Below, one piece after another: positions 24,658-35,401 of a stretch of DNA of 64,000 bases. The stretch is from assembly GCF_003269035.1 (NCBI RefSeq), contig NZ_QLTK01000031.1, forward strand, positions 1-64,000. The letters are read 5' to 3'. The position numbers and the translations under genes were made by a program. The notes beneath the pieces are model-generated. The model had not been told where the DNA came from. It searched no databases and saw nothing but the letters and a program-made list of their open reading frames with translations. This DNA comes from Paraburkholderia bryophila. Its GTDB lineage: Bacteria; Pseudomonadota; Gammaproteobacteria; Burkholderiales; Burkholderiaceae. Position 1 is the stretch's first letter; every line of letters begins with the position of its first letter.

Positions 24658-25733
24658 AAAACCACCCTCAGGGACGTGAGTCCGGCGCTAACCACAGCGA
24701 TGAAACGAAGCCACGGGCAGCGCGCCGCGCCTTCGTGCTCGGCAGCCTCGGCGGACTCGGCGCGGGGGCGCTCGCCTTGAGTCCGCTGCAACGCGCCATG
24801 GCAGCAGGCGCCGACCTGTCCGGCATCACCCTGACGATCGGCTCGACCAGCAAGGTCGGCTTGCATCGCGAACTGGTCGCCTCGGGCGAGGACCGTGGCG
24901 CGCCCTACCAGATCAAATGGGCCGACTTCGATTCGACGCTGGTTCTGCTGGAAGCGCTGCGCAGCGGTCGCGTGGATATTGCCCAGGGCGGCGAGACGGG
25001 CGTGCTGTTCGCACTCGGCAACGGCTCGCGCATCAGCGTGCTGGCCGCCTGGCAGGAAACCCGTTCGGGCGGCAGCGCGATTCTCGTCAGGAAGGATTCG
25101 CCGGTGCGCACGGTAGCCGATCTGCGCAACCGCAAGATTGCCCTGCCGTTCTACTCGAAACAGCACTACCAGTTGGCCCGCGCGCTCGAACAGGCCGGCA
25201 TTCCGTTCGACCGCAACAACGTGCTGTCGCTGAACACCACCGACGGCCTCTCCGCGCTGGTGAACCGTCAGGTGGATGCGTTCGTGGTGTGGGACCCGAA
25301 TACGGCCATCGCGCAGACGCAATACGATGCGCGCATTCTGGTGCCGCTGAAAAACGTGATCGAAGTGCCCGGGCTCGTGTACGCACCGACCTCGGCGCTC
25401 GACGATCCATTGCGCCGGTTGGCGCTGGAAGACGCGACGCGCCGGATCATCCGAGCGAAACACCGCGTGTTGCAGGACCCGGCCAGATGGGCGAGCGACA
25501 TTGCCGAACTCTCGCATATTCCGCTCGCGGCCGCGCAACTGCAGGTCAGCCGTACTTATGCACGCTACGAACCGGCGGGCTCGCCGCAAAACATCGAAAG
25601 CTGGCAAAAGGAGATTGCATACTTTTACCAGACGGGTCAGATTCGCCAGCAATACCAGATCGCCGATCACATCGCGCCGGGTTTCGGCGCGATCGTCGCG
25701 GATGAAAACGCGCGGCTCGGCAAGCAGGCGTGA
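24654..25733 (+). CDS. ABC transporter substrate-binding protein, sulfonate/nitrate type, with Tat-like signal
   Basis: This 359-residue periplasmic binding protein has a probable twin-arginine signal (ARRAFVLGS, then a Gly/Ala/Leu core, cleavage near AMAAGA at about residue 48). The mature part is an SsuA/NMT1-type domain (ITLTIGSTSKVGLHRELVAS, SGRVDIAQGGETGVLF, LRNRKIALPFYSKQHYQL, VDAFVVWDPNTAIAQT). The start overlaps the second ATP-grasp stop by ATGA. It is unusual for an importer's binding protein to be coupled to ligase genes. It may retrieve the product or a precursor, or the cluster may use an imported sulfonate or amine as building block. Confidence 0.85.
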   Translation: MKNHPQGRESGANHSDETKPRAARRAFVLGSLGGLGAGALALSPLQRAMAAGADLSGITLTIGSTSKVGLHRELVASGEDRGAPYQIKWADFDSTLVLLEALRSGRVDIAQGGETGVLFALGNGSRISVLAAWQETRSGGSAILVRKDSPVRTVADLRNRKIALPFYSKQHYQLARALEQAGIPFDRNNVLSLNTTDGLSALVNRQVDAFVVWDPNTAIAQTQYDARILVPLKNVIEVPGLVYAPTSALDDPLRRLALEDATRRIIRAKHRVLQDPARWASDIAELSHIPLAAAQLQVSRTYARYEPAGSPQNIESWQKEIAYFYQTGQIRQQYQIADHIAPGFGAIVADENARLGKQA

Positions 25734-26584
25734 CGATGCGCGACACGACTCTGCCCGGCCGCGCGAATGGCCCCGCGCCCAACCTCCAGCGCATCGTTCC
25801 CGTTGCACCGCGCCGTGGCATCGCGATGCCGCACGGGCTGCAAAAACTGGCCGGCCTGCTGTTTCTGATCGTGCTGTGGGTGATAGCGACCTCACGCGGC
25901 TGGATCGCGTTCGAACTGCTGCCCGCGCCGTGGGACATCTGGCACGCACTCGTCGAACTGATCGTGAAGGGCGAACTGGGGACTGCGATGGCGTTGTCGT
26001 TGCGGCGGGTCGCGATCGGCTTTGCGATCGGTTTCAGCACCGGTGTGCTACTCGCCGTGCCGTCCGGCTTGCTACGCGCAGGCGAGGCGTTGATCGACGC
26101 GCCCGTGCAGATGATCCGCACCATGCCATGGGCGGGGCTCGTGCCGCTGCTGCTGATCTGGTTCGGTATCGACGAAGAGCCGAAGATCGCGCTGGTCGCG
26201 CTCGCGGTGGTGTTTCCGGTCTACTTCAATCTGTTCGCCGGGATTCGCAACGTGGATCAGGGCCTGGTCGAGGCCGCGCAGACGCTCGGCTTCAGCCGCG
26301 CCGAGCTGATTCTTCATGTGGTGCTGCCCGGTGCGCTGCCCACGGCGCTGGTAGGTCTGCGCTATGCGCTCGGTTCGGCGTGGCTCGCGCTGGTGTTCGC
26401 CGAGCAGGTGAACAGCCAGGGCGGGCTGGGCTACCTGGTCACGTTTGCCCGCGAAGTCTATCGCACCGACATTATCGTCGTGTGCCTCATCATCTATGCG
26501 CTTCTTGGCCTCGCTGCGGATCTGGGCGTGCGCGCATTCGAAAAGGGATTACTGTCATGGCGTCCGGCATTTCGCGCTCGTTGA
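25730..26584 (+). CDS. ABC transporter permease, SsuC/TauC-like
   Basis: This 284-residue NitT/TauT-type permease has about six transmembrane helices starting at residue 38 (LAGLLFLIVLWVIATS). The EAA-loop sequence is DQGLVEAAQTLGFSRAELIL with the conserved Gly. The GTG start at 25730 overlaps the binding-protein stop (GTGA). An ATG two codons later is an alternative. The gene end overlaps the following ATPase start by 28 bp. Confidence 0.87.
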   Translation: MTMRDTTLPGRANGPAPNLQRIVPVAPRRGIAMPHGLQKLAGLLFLIVLWVIATSRGWIAFELLPAPWDIWHALVELIVKGELGTAMALSLRRVAIGFAIGFSTGVLLAVPSGLLRAGEALIDAPVQMIRTMPWAGLVPLLLIWFGIDEEPKIALVALAVVFPVYFNLFAGIRNVDQGLVEAAQTLGFSRAELILHVVLPGALPTALVGLRYALGSAWLALVFAEQVNSQGGLGYLVTFAREVYRTDIIVVCLIIYALLGLAADLGVRAFEKGLLSWRPAFRAR

Positions 26585-27372
26585 GCCACCCCGTCGTCGC
26601 GGCGGAAACACTCGCCGTACGGGTCCGCGACCTCACCAAACGATTCGGCGAGCGCCGCGTGATCGACGGTTTGTCGCTGGAGATTCGCCGCGGCGAATTC
26701 GTCGCGTTGGCGGGACCGAGCGGGTGCGGCAAGAGCACGCTGTTGCGCGTGCTGGCCGGGCTCGATCGCGAGATCGACGGCGACGTGCGGGTGTCGGCGA
26801 AACGCGGCGTCGCGTTTCAGGCGCCGCGGCTGCTGCCGTGGCGGCGCGTATGGAAGAACATCGTGCTGGGTTTGCCCGGCGATCGCAGCCGCGCGCGAGC
26901 CGACGCCGCTCTCGCCGAGGTCGGTCTCGCGCATCGCGGCGACGCGTGGCCGAAGGATCTGTCCGGCGGCGAAGCACAGCGCGCGGCGCTGGCGCGCGTG
27001 CTCGCCCGCAACCCCGATCTGCTGCTGCTCGACGAACCGTTCGCGGCACTCGACGCGCTCACGCGGCTCACCGTGCAAACACTGGTCTCGCAGCTATGGG
27101 AGCGCCACCGTCAGGCGATTCTGCTCATCACGCACGATATCGGCGAGGCGCTGCTGCTGGCCGATCGTGTGCTGGTGATGAAGGAAGGCCGGATCGCGTT
27201 CGAGCTGATCGTGGATTCGCCGAGGCCGCGCGATATCGACAGCGAGTATTTCGCGCAAGCGAAGCATGTGTTGCTGGCGCAACTGGGTATCGCGCAGCTT
27301 GGCAATACGGATGCCGATGCGGGTGTCGATGCGGATGCCGCTGAAGAGCCGCCCGTTCGCGCGGCGGCCTGA
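26557..27372 (+). CDS. ABC transporter ATP-binding protein, SsuB-like
   Basis: This 271-residue nucleotide-binding subunit has Walker A AGPSGCGKSTLL, Q loop FQAPRLLPWRRV, signature LSGGEAQRAALARVL, Walker B DLLLLDEPFAALD, and switch His in LITHDIGEAL. The core ends at about residue 240. The last 25 residues are a low-complexity tail rich in Asp, Ala and Val (DADAGVDADAAEE) encoded by a near-repeated GATGCGGATGCC-type sequence. It starts within the permease gene (28-bp overlap) and ends 4 bp before the next start. Confidence 0.9.
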   Translation: MASGISRSLSHPVVAAETLAVRVRDLTKRFGERRVIDGLSLEIRRGEFVALAGPSGCGKSTLLRVLAGLDREIDGDVRVSAKRGVAFQAPRLLPWRRVWKNIVLGLPGDRSRARADAALAEVGLAHRGDAWPKDLSGGEAQRAALARVLARNPDLLLLDEPFAALDALTRLTVQTLVSQLWERHRQAILLITHDIGEALLLADRVLVMKEGRIAFELIVDSPRPRDIDSEYFAQAKHVLLAQLGIAQLGNTDADAGVDADAAEEPPVRAAA

Positions 27373-27376
27373 CCAG

Positions 27377-28366
27377 ATGCGCGCGCTCCTCGCCCTCATT
27401 GGTTCGCTGTCCCGTCAGGGCCCGAGCGTACTGGCCGGCGGCGTGGCGGTCGGTTTGCTGGTGCCGTCGCTGGCCCAGGCGGCTCGTCCGCTGATGCCCT
27501 TGACGGTGTTCATCTTCGTGCTCGGTACGCTGCTGCGCGTCGACCCCGCCACGGTCGTCAAGGTGGCACGACGGCCCGCGGTTTCTGTGGTGCTGCCGCT
27601 ACTGGCGATGATCGTGGTGCCGCTGCTGGTTGGTTACGCGGGTTTTGCGCTGGCGCTGCCGGCCGCCTGGACGCTTGCGCTGGTGCTGGCCTACAGCGCC
27701 CCGCCTTCGAGCGGCACCTCGGCGGTGGCGCGCATGCTCGGGCTGGACGCACCCGTCGCGCTGGTGGCGACGCTCGCGGCAATGGTGCTCGCCCCGCTCA
27801 CCGCGCCGTTGCTCGCCGGCTGGTTCAGCCACGTCACGCACGGCGCGCCGGCCGGGATCGGCGCAATCGGCGCGGGCGGCCTCGCCCTGCGGCTTGCGTT
27901 GCTGATCGGCAGCGCGGAAGGCGTCGCGATTGTCGTGCGTAAAGTGGCGGGTCAACGCCTCGCGCGACATGCGAACGCGATCGATGTCACCGTCGTGATC
28001 GCGCTGCTGATCTTTGCACTCGGCACGATGGCCGGCATGCAGCGGCTTTTACTCGACGAACCTCGCGCCGCGTTGCTGGCCATTTCGCTCGCCTTCGCGG
28101 CGAATCTCGCGGTGCAGACGCTGGCCTTTCTGAGCTGGCCCGGCAGCGTGCGCGAACGTTTCAACACCGCGCTGCTGATGGGCAATCGCAACGTCGGGCT
28201 GCTGTGGGCCGCGCTCGGTCTCGCCGCCACGCCGTCGATGATCCTGTTCTTTTCCTGCGCGCAGTTGCCGATTTACACGCTGCCGCGCCTCATCGAATAC
28301 CTGCTGCCGCGCGTGGAGGCGCTGTGCGGTAACTGGCGTGGGCGACGTGCCAGCGAGCGGACCTAA
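27377..28366 (+). CDS. Bile acid:sodium symporter (BASS)-like membrane transporter
   Basis: This 329-residue integral membrane protein has about 9-10 hydrophobic segments. The pattern resembles the BASS/SBF fold: RPLMPLTVFIFVLGTLLRVD early, AYSAPPSSGTSAVARMLGLD at the first crossover, and ALLMGNRNVGLLWAAL at the second (the GNRN segment matches the family's ion-binding loop). Related carriers move organic acids or export metalloid compounds. It is the last gene of the coupled operon, 4 bp after the ATPase. Its role there (precursor uptake or product release) is open. Confidence 0.7.
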   Translation: MRALLALIGSLSRQGPSVLAGGVAVGLLVPSLAQAARPLMPLTVFIFVLGTLLRVDPATVVKVARRPAVSVVLPLLAMIVVPLLVGYAGFALALPAAWTLALVLAYSAPPSSGTSAVARMLGLDAPVALVATLAAMVLAPLTAPLLAGWFSHVTHGAPAGIGAIGAGGLALRLALLIGSAEGVAIVVRKVAGQRLARHANAIDVTVVIALLIFALGTMAGMQRLLLDEPRAALLAISLAFAANLAVQTLAFLSWPGSVRERFNTALLMGNRNVGLLWAALGLAATPSMILFFSCAQLPIYTLPRLIEYLLPRVEALCGNWRGRRASERT

Positions 28367-28597
28367 CATTCGGCACGGGAATAGTCAGCGCGGGAAATCT
28401 TCTTCGATTGCGCTCACGCGAGCCTGGGCACTGGCCACCGGAATCGCGATCGAGCGGGGCAGCCGCTACGCCATTCAGCGCGTCAATTAAAAAGCAGAAT
28501 TCGTTGTTTGGCGTAACGAACGCTGCATGCTCTACTGCTTGCAACCCAACCCCGTTGCGGCGCCGCGGCGGTTTTCAGCCGGCCAAGGAAACACACT

Positions 28598-29824
28598 GTG
28601 CCCCAGTCCCTCCTCAAGGATCCACGCCACGTCGCGGCACCCGACGCCGACGGCGACGACGCGCGCGACGCCTCTGCGTTCGTTCCCGTGCATGCGCCCA
28701 CCGAGTTCAACGACAGCCCGGTGTCCCGCGCTTTCGAACAGCCCTTGTTGCTAGGCCTGTTCCTGCCGATTCAGGCGGGCGGCTGGAGTGCGTCCACGCT
28801 GCCCCGCACGACCGACTGGGGTTTCGACTACAACCTCGAACTGGTGCAGCGGGCGGAAGCATTCGGCTTCGATCTGGTGTTCGCGCTGTCGCAATGGCTA
28901 CCCAAAGGCGGCTACGGCGGCGTGTTCAACGGCGACGCGCTGGACTCTTTCATGTCGCTGGCGGCCATGACCGCGCGCACCGAACGCATCATTCTCGTCG
29001 CCACGAGTCATGTGCTGTACGGACCGTGGCATCCGTTGCATTTCGCCAAATTCACCGCGACGCTCGATCACATTTCGAAGGGCCGTTGGGGCATCAATGT
29101 GGTGACCGGGCATCGTGCGATCGAACACGAGATGTTCGGCTGGCATCGGATCGAACATGACCGCCGCTATGAACTGGCCGGCGAGTTTCTCGACGCCGTG
29201 CAGCAGTTGTGGGCGCAAACGGAGAATTTCTCGTTCGCGCCGGCACTGTCGAGCTGGAAACTGGACAAGGCTTTCGTCTCGCCCAAGCCGCGCTACGGCC
29301 GGCCGCTGCTCGTCAATGCAACAGGTTCCGACGCCGGTATCGCCTTCGCCGCGCGCCATTCGGACGTGGTCTTCATTACGAGTCCGGCGGGCCCGGAAAT
29401 CGAAGCCGCGCTCGCGGCGCTGCCCGCGCATACCGCGCGTGTGAAAGCCGCCGCGGCGGCGCACGGACGGAAGATCCGCACCCTGCTCAACCCGATGGTG
29501 ATCTGTCGCGAGACCGAGACCGAAGCGCGCGCGTATCACGACGCTATCGTCGCGCACGGCGACGAAGGCAGCTTCCATCGTTTCGACAGCGACGCGCATG
29601 CGTGGCGCGGCGGCGCCGGGCAACGCAGTGCGGCGGCCGCGCGCGCGGTGGGCGGCAACGTGGCCATGACCGGTTCGCCACGGCAGATCGCCGACTACAT
29701 CGTGCGTTTGCATCGGGCCGGCGTCGATGGCGTTCAACTGAGTTTCTTCGACTTCAAACCCGACCTCGAATTTTTCGGCGAACGGGTCTTGCCGCTATTG
29801 CGCGAGGCCGGCTTGCGGTATTGA
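28598..29824 (+). CDS. LLM-class flavin-dependent monooxygenase, SfnG-like
   Basis: This 408-residue luciferase-like FMNH2-dependent monooxygenase has TDWGFDYNLELVQRAEAFGF early, VLYGPWHPLHFAKFTATLDH in the middle, and at the end GSPRQIADYIVRLHRAG with FFGERVLPLLRE. These segments match the dimethylsulfone monooxygenase SfnG and alkanesulfonate monooxygenase group, which release sulfite or sulfinate from C-S compounds. About 45 N-terminal residues are an unconserved extension. The start is GTG at 28598 behind AAGGAAA. It follows the BASS gene after 231 bp. A sulfur-scavenging role is favoured but unproven. Confidence 0.8.
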   Translation: MPQSLLKDPRHVAAPDADGDDARDASAFVPVHAPTEFNDSPVSRAFEQPLLLGLFLPIQAGGWSASTLPRTTDWGFDYNLELVQRAEAFGFDLVFALSQWLPKGGYGGVFNGDALDSFMSLAAMTARTERIILVATSHVLYGPWHPLHFAKFTATLDHISKGRWGINVVTGHRAIEHEMFGWHRIEHDRRYELAGEFLDAVQQLWAQTENFSFAPALSSWKLDKAFVSPKPRYGRPLLVNATGSDAGIAFAARHSDVVFITSPAGPEIEAALAALPAHTARVKAAAAAHGRKIRTLLNPMVICRETETEARAYHDAIVAHGDEGSFHRFDSDAHAWRGGAGQRSAAAARAVGGNVAMTGSPRQIADYIVRLHRAGVDGVQLSFFDFKPDLEFFGERVLPLLREAGLRY

Positions 29825-29903
29825 GCGGCCATCCATTTTTTGGCCGGCTGGCGCGCCGCGGCGCAACGGAGCCGGACTCCAACGACCTTGAACGGCGGTA
29901 ACC

Positions 29904-31526
29904 ATGGGTTTCGATCGACGCGATTTTCTGCACACGTCGCTGGCGTTTCTGTCCGCCGGCGCAACAGCGGCATGGCCGGCTTTCGCGCAAGCGGCCACCG
30001 CTTCTCCCGCTCAGGCCGTGACGCCGGTGAACGGCGGCACGCTGACCTACGCGGTGCCACAGGACCCGCCTTCGCTGGTGTCGCTGCTCGATACCAACAC
30101 GGTAATCCGCAACATCAGCGCCAAGATCACCGAGGGGCTGCTACGCTACGACGCGCAGTTTCGCCCGCAACCGTTGCTCGCCATCGAATGGAGCATCAGC
30201 GCGGATAACCTGCGCTATACGTTCAAGCTACGGCCCAACGTCAAATGGCACGACGGCGAGAGCTTCACCTCCGCCGACGTGCGCTATTCGATCCTCACGC
30301 AAAAGCGGCTCGGTCCGCGTGGGCGGATCACGCTCGCCAACGTCGAACGGGTCGACACGCCCGATCCGCTGACGGCCGTGATCGTGCTGGCCAAGCCGAC
30401 ACCGTATCTGATCAAGGCGCTGTCGTCGGCGGAATTGCCGATCGTGCCGCAGCACCGTTACGGCGACGGCGATCCGCTCGCGAGTCCGAACCTGAGCGCG
30501 CCGATCGGCACCGGTCCGTTCATCTTCGACAAATGGGTGCGCGGCAGCTACCTGGTGCTGCGCAAGAATCCGAACTACTGGCGTCCCGGCGCGCCGCATC
30601 TCGACCGCGTGGTCTATCGGGTCGTGCCGGATCAGGCCGCGATTTCGGTCGCACTCGAAACCGGCGAAGTGGATGCGGCGAGTGGCGTGAGTCTCGCCGA
30701 TCTGGGCCGGCTCGCGACGCTACCGCAACTGAAAATCGACGACACCTACGATGCGTATCTGAACAACGCGGCCTTCCTCGAATTCAACGTCGAGAACCCG
30801 ATACTGGGCAAGCCGGAAGTGCGTCACGCGATCGCCCGCGCGATCGATCGCAACTTTCTCAAAGACAACGTGTTCTACAAGCGCTCAAGCGTGGTGGACT
30901 CGCCGGTGCCGTCGGTGTTGTCGAGCTACTACGACGACAGCACGTTTCACTACCCTTACGACCTCGCCGAAGCGAACCGGCAACTCGACGCCGCAGGCTA
31001 TCCGAAACAGGCCGACGGCCAGCGCTTCGCGCTCAGGCTGAACTACATCACCGGGGGCGACTTCCGGCGCGCGGCTGACTATCTGCGCGGCGCGCTGTCG
31101 CGGGTCGGCATCAAGGCAACGATTCTGGACGGCGACCTGCCGACCTATTTGCGGCGCGCCTATACGGCCCGCGAATTCGATCTGAACCTGAACGGCCTGG
31201 GCCGTCTGTACGACCCGACGGTGGGCGTGCAGCGGATCTACTGGTCGGACGGCGTCAAGCATCCGCTGATCTGGATCAACGCGTCGCACTACCAGAACCC
31301 GCAAGTCGACGACCTGTTTCGCGAGGCCGCCGTGGAGACGGACGAAACCCGCCGCTCGGGCGCGTTCCGCCAGATCCAGCAGATTGTGGGTCGCGACCTG
31401 CCGGTGCTGCCGCTCGTGACCGTGCCTGCGGTGCAGGTGTTTCATGCGCGGGTGCACAACCTGAACAACAGCATCGATCTGGCGGCGGGCGACTTCTCCG
31501 AAACGTGGATCGAACCGAAAACCTGA
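29904..31526 (+). CDS. Peptide/nickel-type ABC substrate-binding protein (SBP family 5), Tat-exported
   Basis: This 540-residue periplasmic binding protein of the DppA/OppA class begins with a twin-arginine signal (DRRDFLHTS, then a hydrophobic stretch, cleavage near AFAQA at residue 31). Family segments include GGTLTYAVPQDPPSL, NVKWHDGESFTSADVRYSI, SAPIGTGPFIFDKWVRG and the C-terminal lobe with ADYLRGALSRVGIKA. It lies 79 bp after the LLM gene on the same strand. It is convergent with a full peptide-type ABC system, which has its own second binding protein at 35402-37006. It may feed the same permease with a different ligand. Confidence 0.88.
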   Translation: MGFDRRDFLHTSLAFLSAGATAAWPAFAQAATASPAQAVTPVNGGTLTYAVPQDPPSLVSLLDTNTVIRNISAKITEGLLRYDAQFRPQPLLAIEWSISADNLRYTFKLRPNVKWHDGESFTSADVRYSILTQKRLGPRGRITLANVERVDTPDPLTAVIVLAKPTPYLIKALSSAELPIVPQHRYGDGDPLASPNLSAPIGTGPFIFDKWVRGSYLVLRKNPNYWRPGAPHLDRVVYRVVPDQAAISVALETGEVDAASGVSLADLGRLATLPQLKIDDTYDAYLNNAAFLEFNVENPILGKPEVRHAIARAIDRNFLKDNVFYKRSSVVDSPVPSVLSSYYDDSTFHYPYDLAEANRQLDAAGYPKQADGQRFALRLNYITGGDFRRAADYLRGALSRVGIKATILDGDLPTYLRRAYTAREFDLNLNGLGRLYDPTVGVQRIYWSDGVKHPLIWINASHYQNPQVDDLFREAAVETDETRRSGAFRQIQQIVGRDLPVLPLVTVPAVQVFHARVHNLNNSIDLAAGDFSETWIEPKT

Positions 31527-31565
31527 CACGCCAGGCGCGTTGCCGCTCGTGCCGCGAACGGGTCT

Positions 31566-33290
<1,725 letters not shown>

Positions 33291-33315
33291 GGGTGCATCC
33301 TTTGGGACTTCGTGG

Positions 33316-34317
33316 TCACGCGCGTTCGCGCAGGCGCGGATTGAGGGCGTCGTTGAGGCCGTCGCCGAGCAGGTTCAGCGCCAGCACCGCCAGGACGATC
33401 GCACCGCCCGGCACGGCGGTCAGATACCACGCCGTGCGCAGCGAATCGCGCCCGGCGCCGATCATGCCGCCCCAACTCACCACGTTCGGGTCGCCCATGC
33501 CGAGAAACGACAAGGCGGACTCGATCAGAATGGCGCTGGCCACCATCACCGAGGCGGTGACGATCACCGGCGGCAACGCGTTCGGCAAGATTTCGCCGAA
33601 GATGATGCGGGCGTTGCTGAAGCCCTGGCTGCGCGCGGCGAGCACGAAATCGGCCTGGCGCAGCGTGCGGAATTCGGCGCGCACGATTCGCGCGACCGTC
33701 GGCCATGACGCGATGCCAATGGCGAGCGCGATCACCGTGACACTGGGCCGGCCGATTGCGACGATCACGATCACCAGCAGAAACGACGGCACGGTCTGAA
33801 AGAGTTCGGTCACGCGCACCAGCAGATCGTCGACGATGCCGCCGAAAAAGCCACCCGTCGCGCCGACCAGCGTGCCGATCACGAGGCCGATGGCCGCTGC
33901 CGTCGCGCCGATCAGCAACGACACCCGGGTGCCGTGCGCAATGCCCGCCGCGACGTCGCGGCCGAGCGAATCGGTGCCGAGCCGATACTGCGGATCGGTG
34001 CCCGGCCATTCGAACGGCGCGCCGACCATATCGAGCGGATCGCCGGGAAACAGATGTCCCGCGCCGAGTGCGAGCACGAGGAACGCGGCGAGTAAGAGCA
34101 GGCCTGCCAGCGCGGACGGATTGCGCAGCAGAGCGCGTGAGACGCCTCGGTCGGGGGCGCTTGAGCCTACCGCCGTGCGAGGCGGCGCCGGCGCAGCTCC
34201 GCGCCGGCCGAACAGTGCGCCGGCCAGTTGACGACGCCACGGCGAAACGTACGGTTCGACCGGTTCGGCCGCAACGGCTTTTACATTCGAGGAAACATTC
34301 GAGGAATCGGATGCCAT
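33316..34317 (-). CDS. ABC transporter permease, DppC-like
   Basis: This 333-residue peptide-type permease has a long cytoplasmic N-terminus (about 70 residues, Pro/Ala/Arg-rich), then six predicted helices. A periplasmic segment contains FPGDPLDMVGAPFEWPGTDP, leading to the family hallmark YRLGTDSLGRDVAAGIAHG. The EAA loop is at about RQADFVLAARSQGFSNARII. It pairs with the DppB-like permease upstream. Confidence 0.9.
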   Translation of the reverse strand: MASDSSNVSSNVKAVAAEPVEPYVSPWRRQLAGALFGRRGAAPAPPRTAVGSSAPDRGVSRALLRNPSALAGLLLLAAFLVLALGAGHLFPGDPLDMVGAPFEWPGTDPQYRLGTDSLGRDVAAGIAHGTRVSLLIGATAAAIGLVIGTLVGATGGFFGGIVDDLLVRVTELFQTVPSFLLVIVIVAIGRPSVTVIALAIGIASWPTVARIVRAEFRTLRQADFVLAARSQGFSNARIIFGEILPNALPPVIVTASVMVASAILIESALSFLGMGDPNVVSWGGMIGAGRDSLRTAWYLTAVPGGAIVLAVLALNLLGDGLNDALNPRLRERA

Positions 34318-34393
34318 GTCATCTCCCTGAACTTGAACTTTCAGCCTCGCGCTTTGGACGCTGAAGAAAAAAGGCGCTTCGAGCGACGTGCGT

Positions 34394-35374
34394 TCACGCC
34401 ACGCGCGGATCGAGCCACGCCTGCAATAGATCGACCAGCACGTTCGCGACGATCACCAGTAGCGACGACAGCAGCAGCACGCCGAGCAGCACGCTGAAGT
34501 CGCGCGCCATGACCGCGTCGAGCGCGAGGCGCCCGAGACCCGGCCAGCTGAATACCGTCTCGGTGACCGCCGCGCCGCCCAGCAGCGTGCCGAAATGAAT
34601 GCCGACCAGCGTGGTGAGCGGCATCAACGCGTTGCGCAGTACGTGACGCAGGGTGACGCGCCAGGGATGAAGCCCCTTCGCATGAGCGGTCCGCACGAAA
34701 TCCTGGCGCTGTACTTCAAGCATCGCGGCGCGCGTGAGCCGCGCGTAGATCGCGATGAAGAACGTGGATAGCGTCGCGGCGGGCAGCAGCACATGCTTTG
34801 CCGCATCGATGAAATACGCGAAACCATGCAGCGGTACGCCCAATGTCAGGTTGCCGCCGCTCGGCAGCCAGCCGAGATGCACCGAAAACAGCACGATCGC
34901 GAGCAGCCCGATCCAGAATCCCGGCGTCGAGTAAAACAGCAACGCCAGCACCGACAGCACGCGGTCGGGCCATTTGCCGGCCCAATGCGCCATCACCGCG
35001 CCGAGCGCCACGCCAACCACGATCGCGAATGAAAGCGCCACGCCCATCAGCAGCAGCGTGTTCGGCAAGCGCGACAGGATCAGTTCCATCACCGGCATGT
35101 CGTAACGCGGCGAATAACCGAGGCTGAAATGCGACAGATGCGCGAGGTACGACCACAACTGATGCAGGACCGGCTGATCCAGACCGAACTTCGCCCGCAA
35201 CACCTGCATGGTTTCCACGGTCGCCGAACCGGACTCGCCCGCCAATACGTCGGCGGCATCGCCCGGCATTAGCTTCAGCAGAAAGAAGTTAAGCACGACG
35301 ATGCCGATCACGGTCGGCAACGCCTGCCACGCGGTGCGTTTTACTATCGCGCCGAAACGCGCACGTCGACTCAT
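34394..35374 (-). CDS. ABC transporter permease, DppB-like
   Basis: This 326-residue permease has the typical DppB opening of one N-terminal helix (VLNFFLLKLMPGDAAD), a helical periplasmic segment (LRAKFGLDQPVLHQLWSYL) and a further five helices. The EAA loop is at about RQDFVRTAHAKGLHPWRVTL, followed by LRNALMPLTTLVGIHFG. It lies 27 bp downstream of the binding-protein gene and 76 bp before the DppC-like gene. Confidence 0.9.
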   Translation of the reverse strand: MSRRARFGAIVKRTAWQALPTVIGIVVLNFFLLKLMPGDAADVLAGESGSATVETMQVLRAKFGLDQPVLHQLWSYLAHLSHFSLGYSPRYDMPVMELILSRLPNTLLLMGVALSFAIVVGVALGAVMAHWAGKWPDRVLSVLALLFYSTPGFWIGLLAIVLFSVHLGWLPSGGNLTLGVPLHGFAYFIDAAKHVLLPAATLSTFFIAIYARLTRAAMLEVQRQDFVRTAHAKGLHPWRVTLRHVLRNALMPLTTLVGIHFGTLLGGAAVTETVFSWPGLGRLALDAVMARDFSVLLGVLLLSSLLVIVANVLVDLLQAWLDPRVA

Positions 35375-35401
35375 TGCCGGGCCTTTATCGGTACGTTGTC
35401 G

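Noticed and set aside
25501..27372. A 623-codon plus-strand frame across permease and ATPase genes
   Set aside because: It uses the same ATPase frame only at its end; the first part is an out-of-frame shadow of the permease, so it is not a fusion protein.
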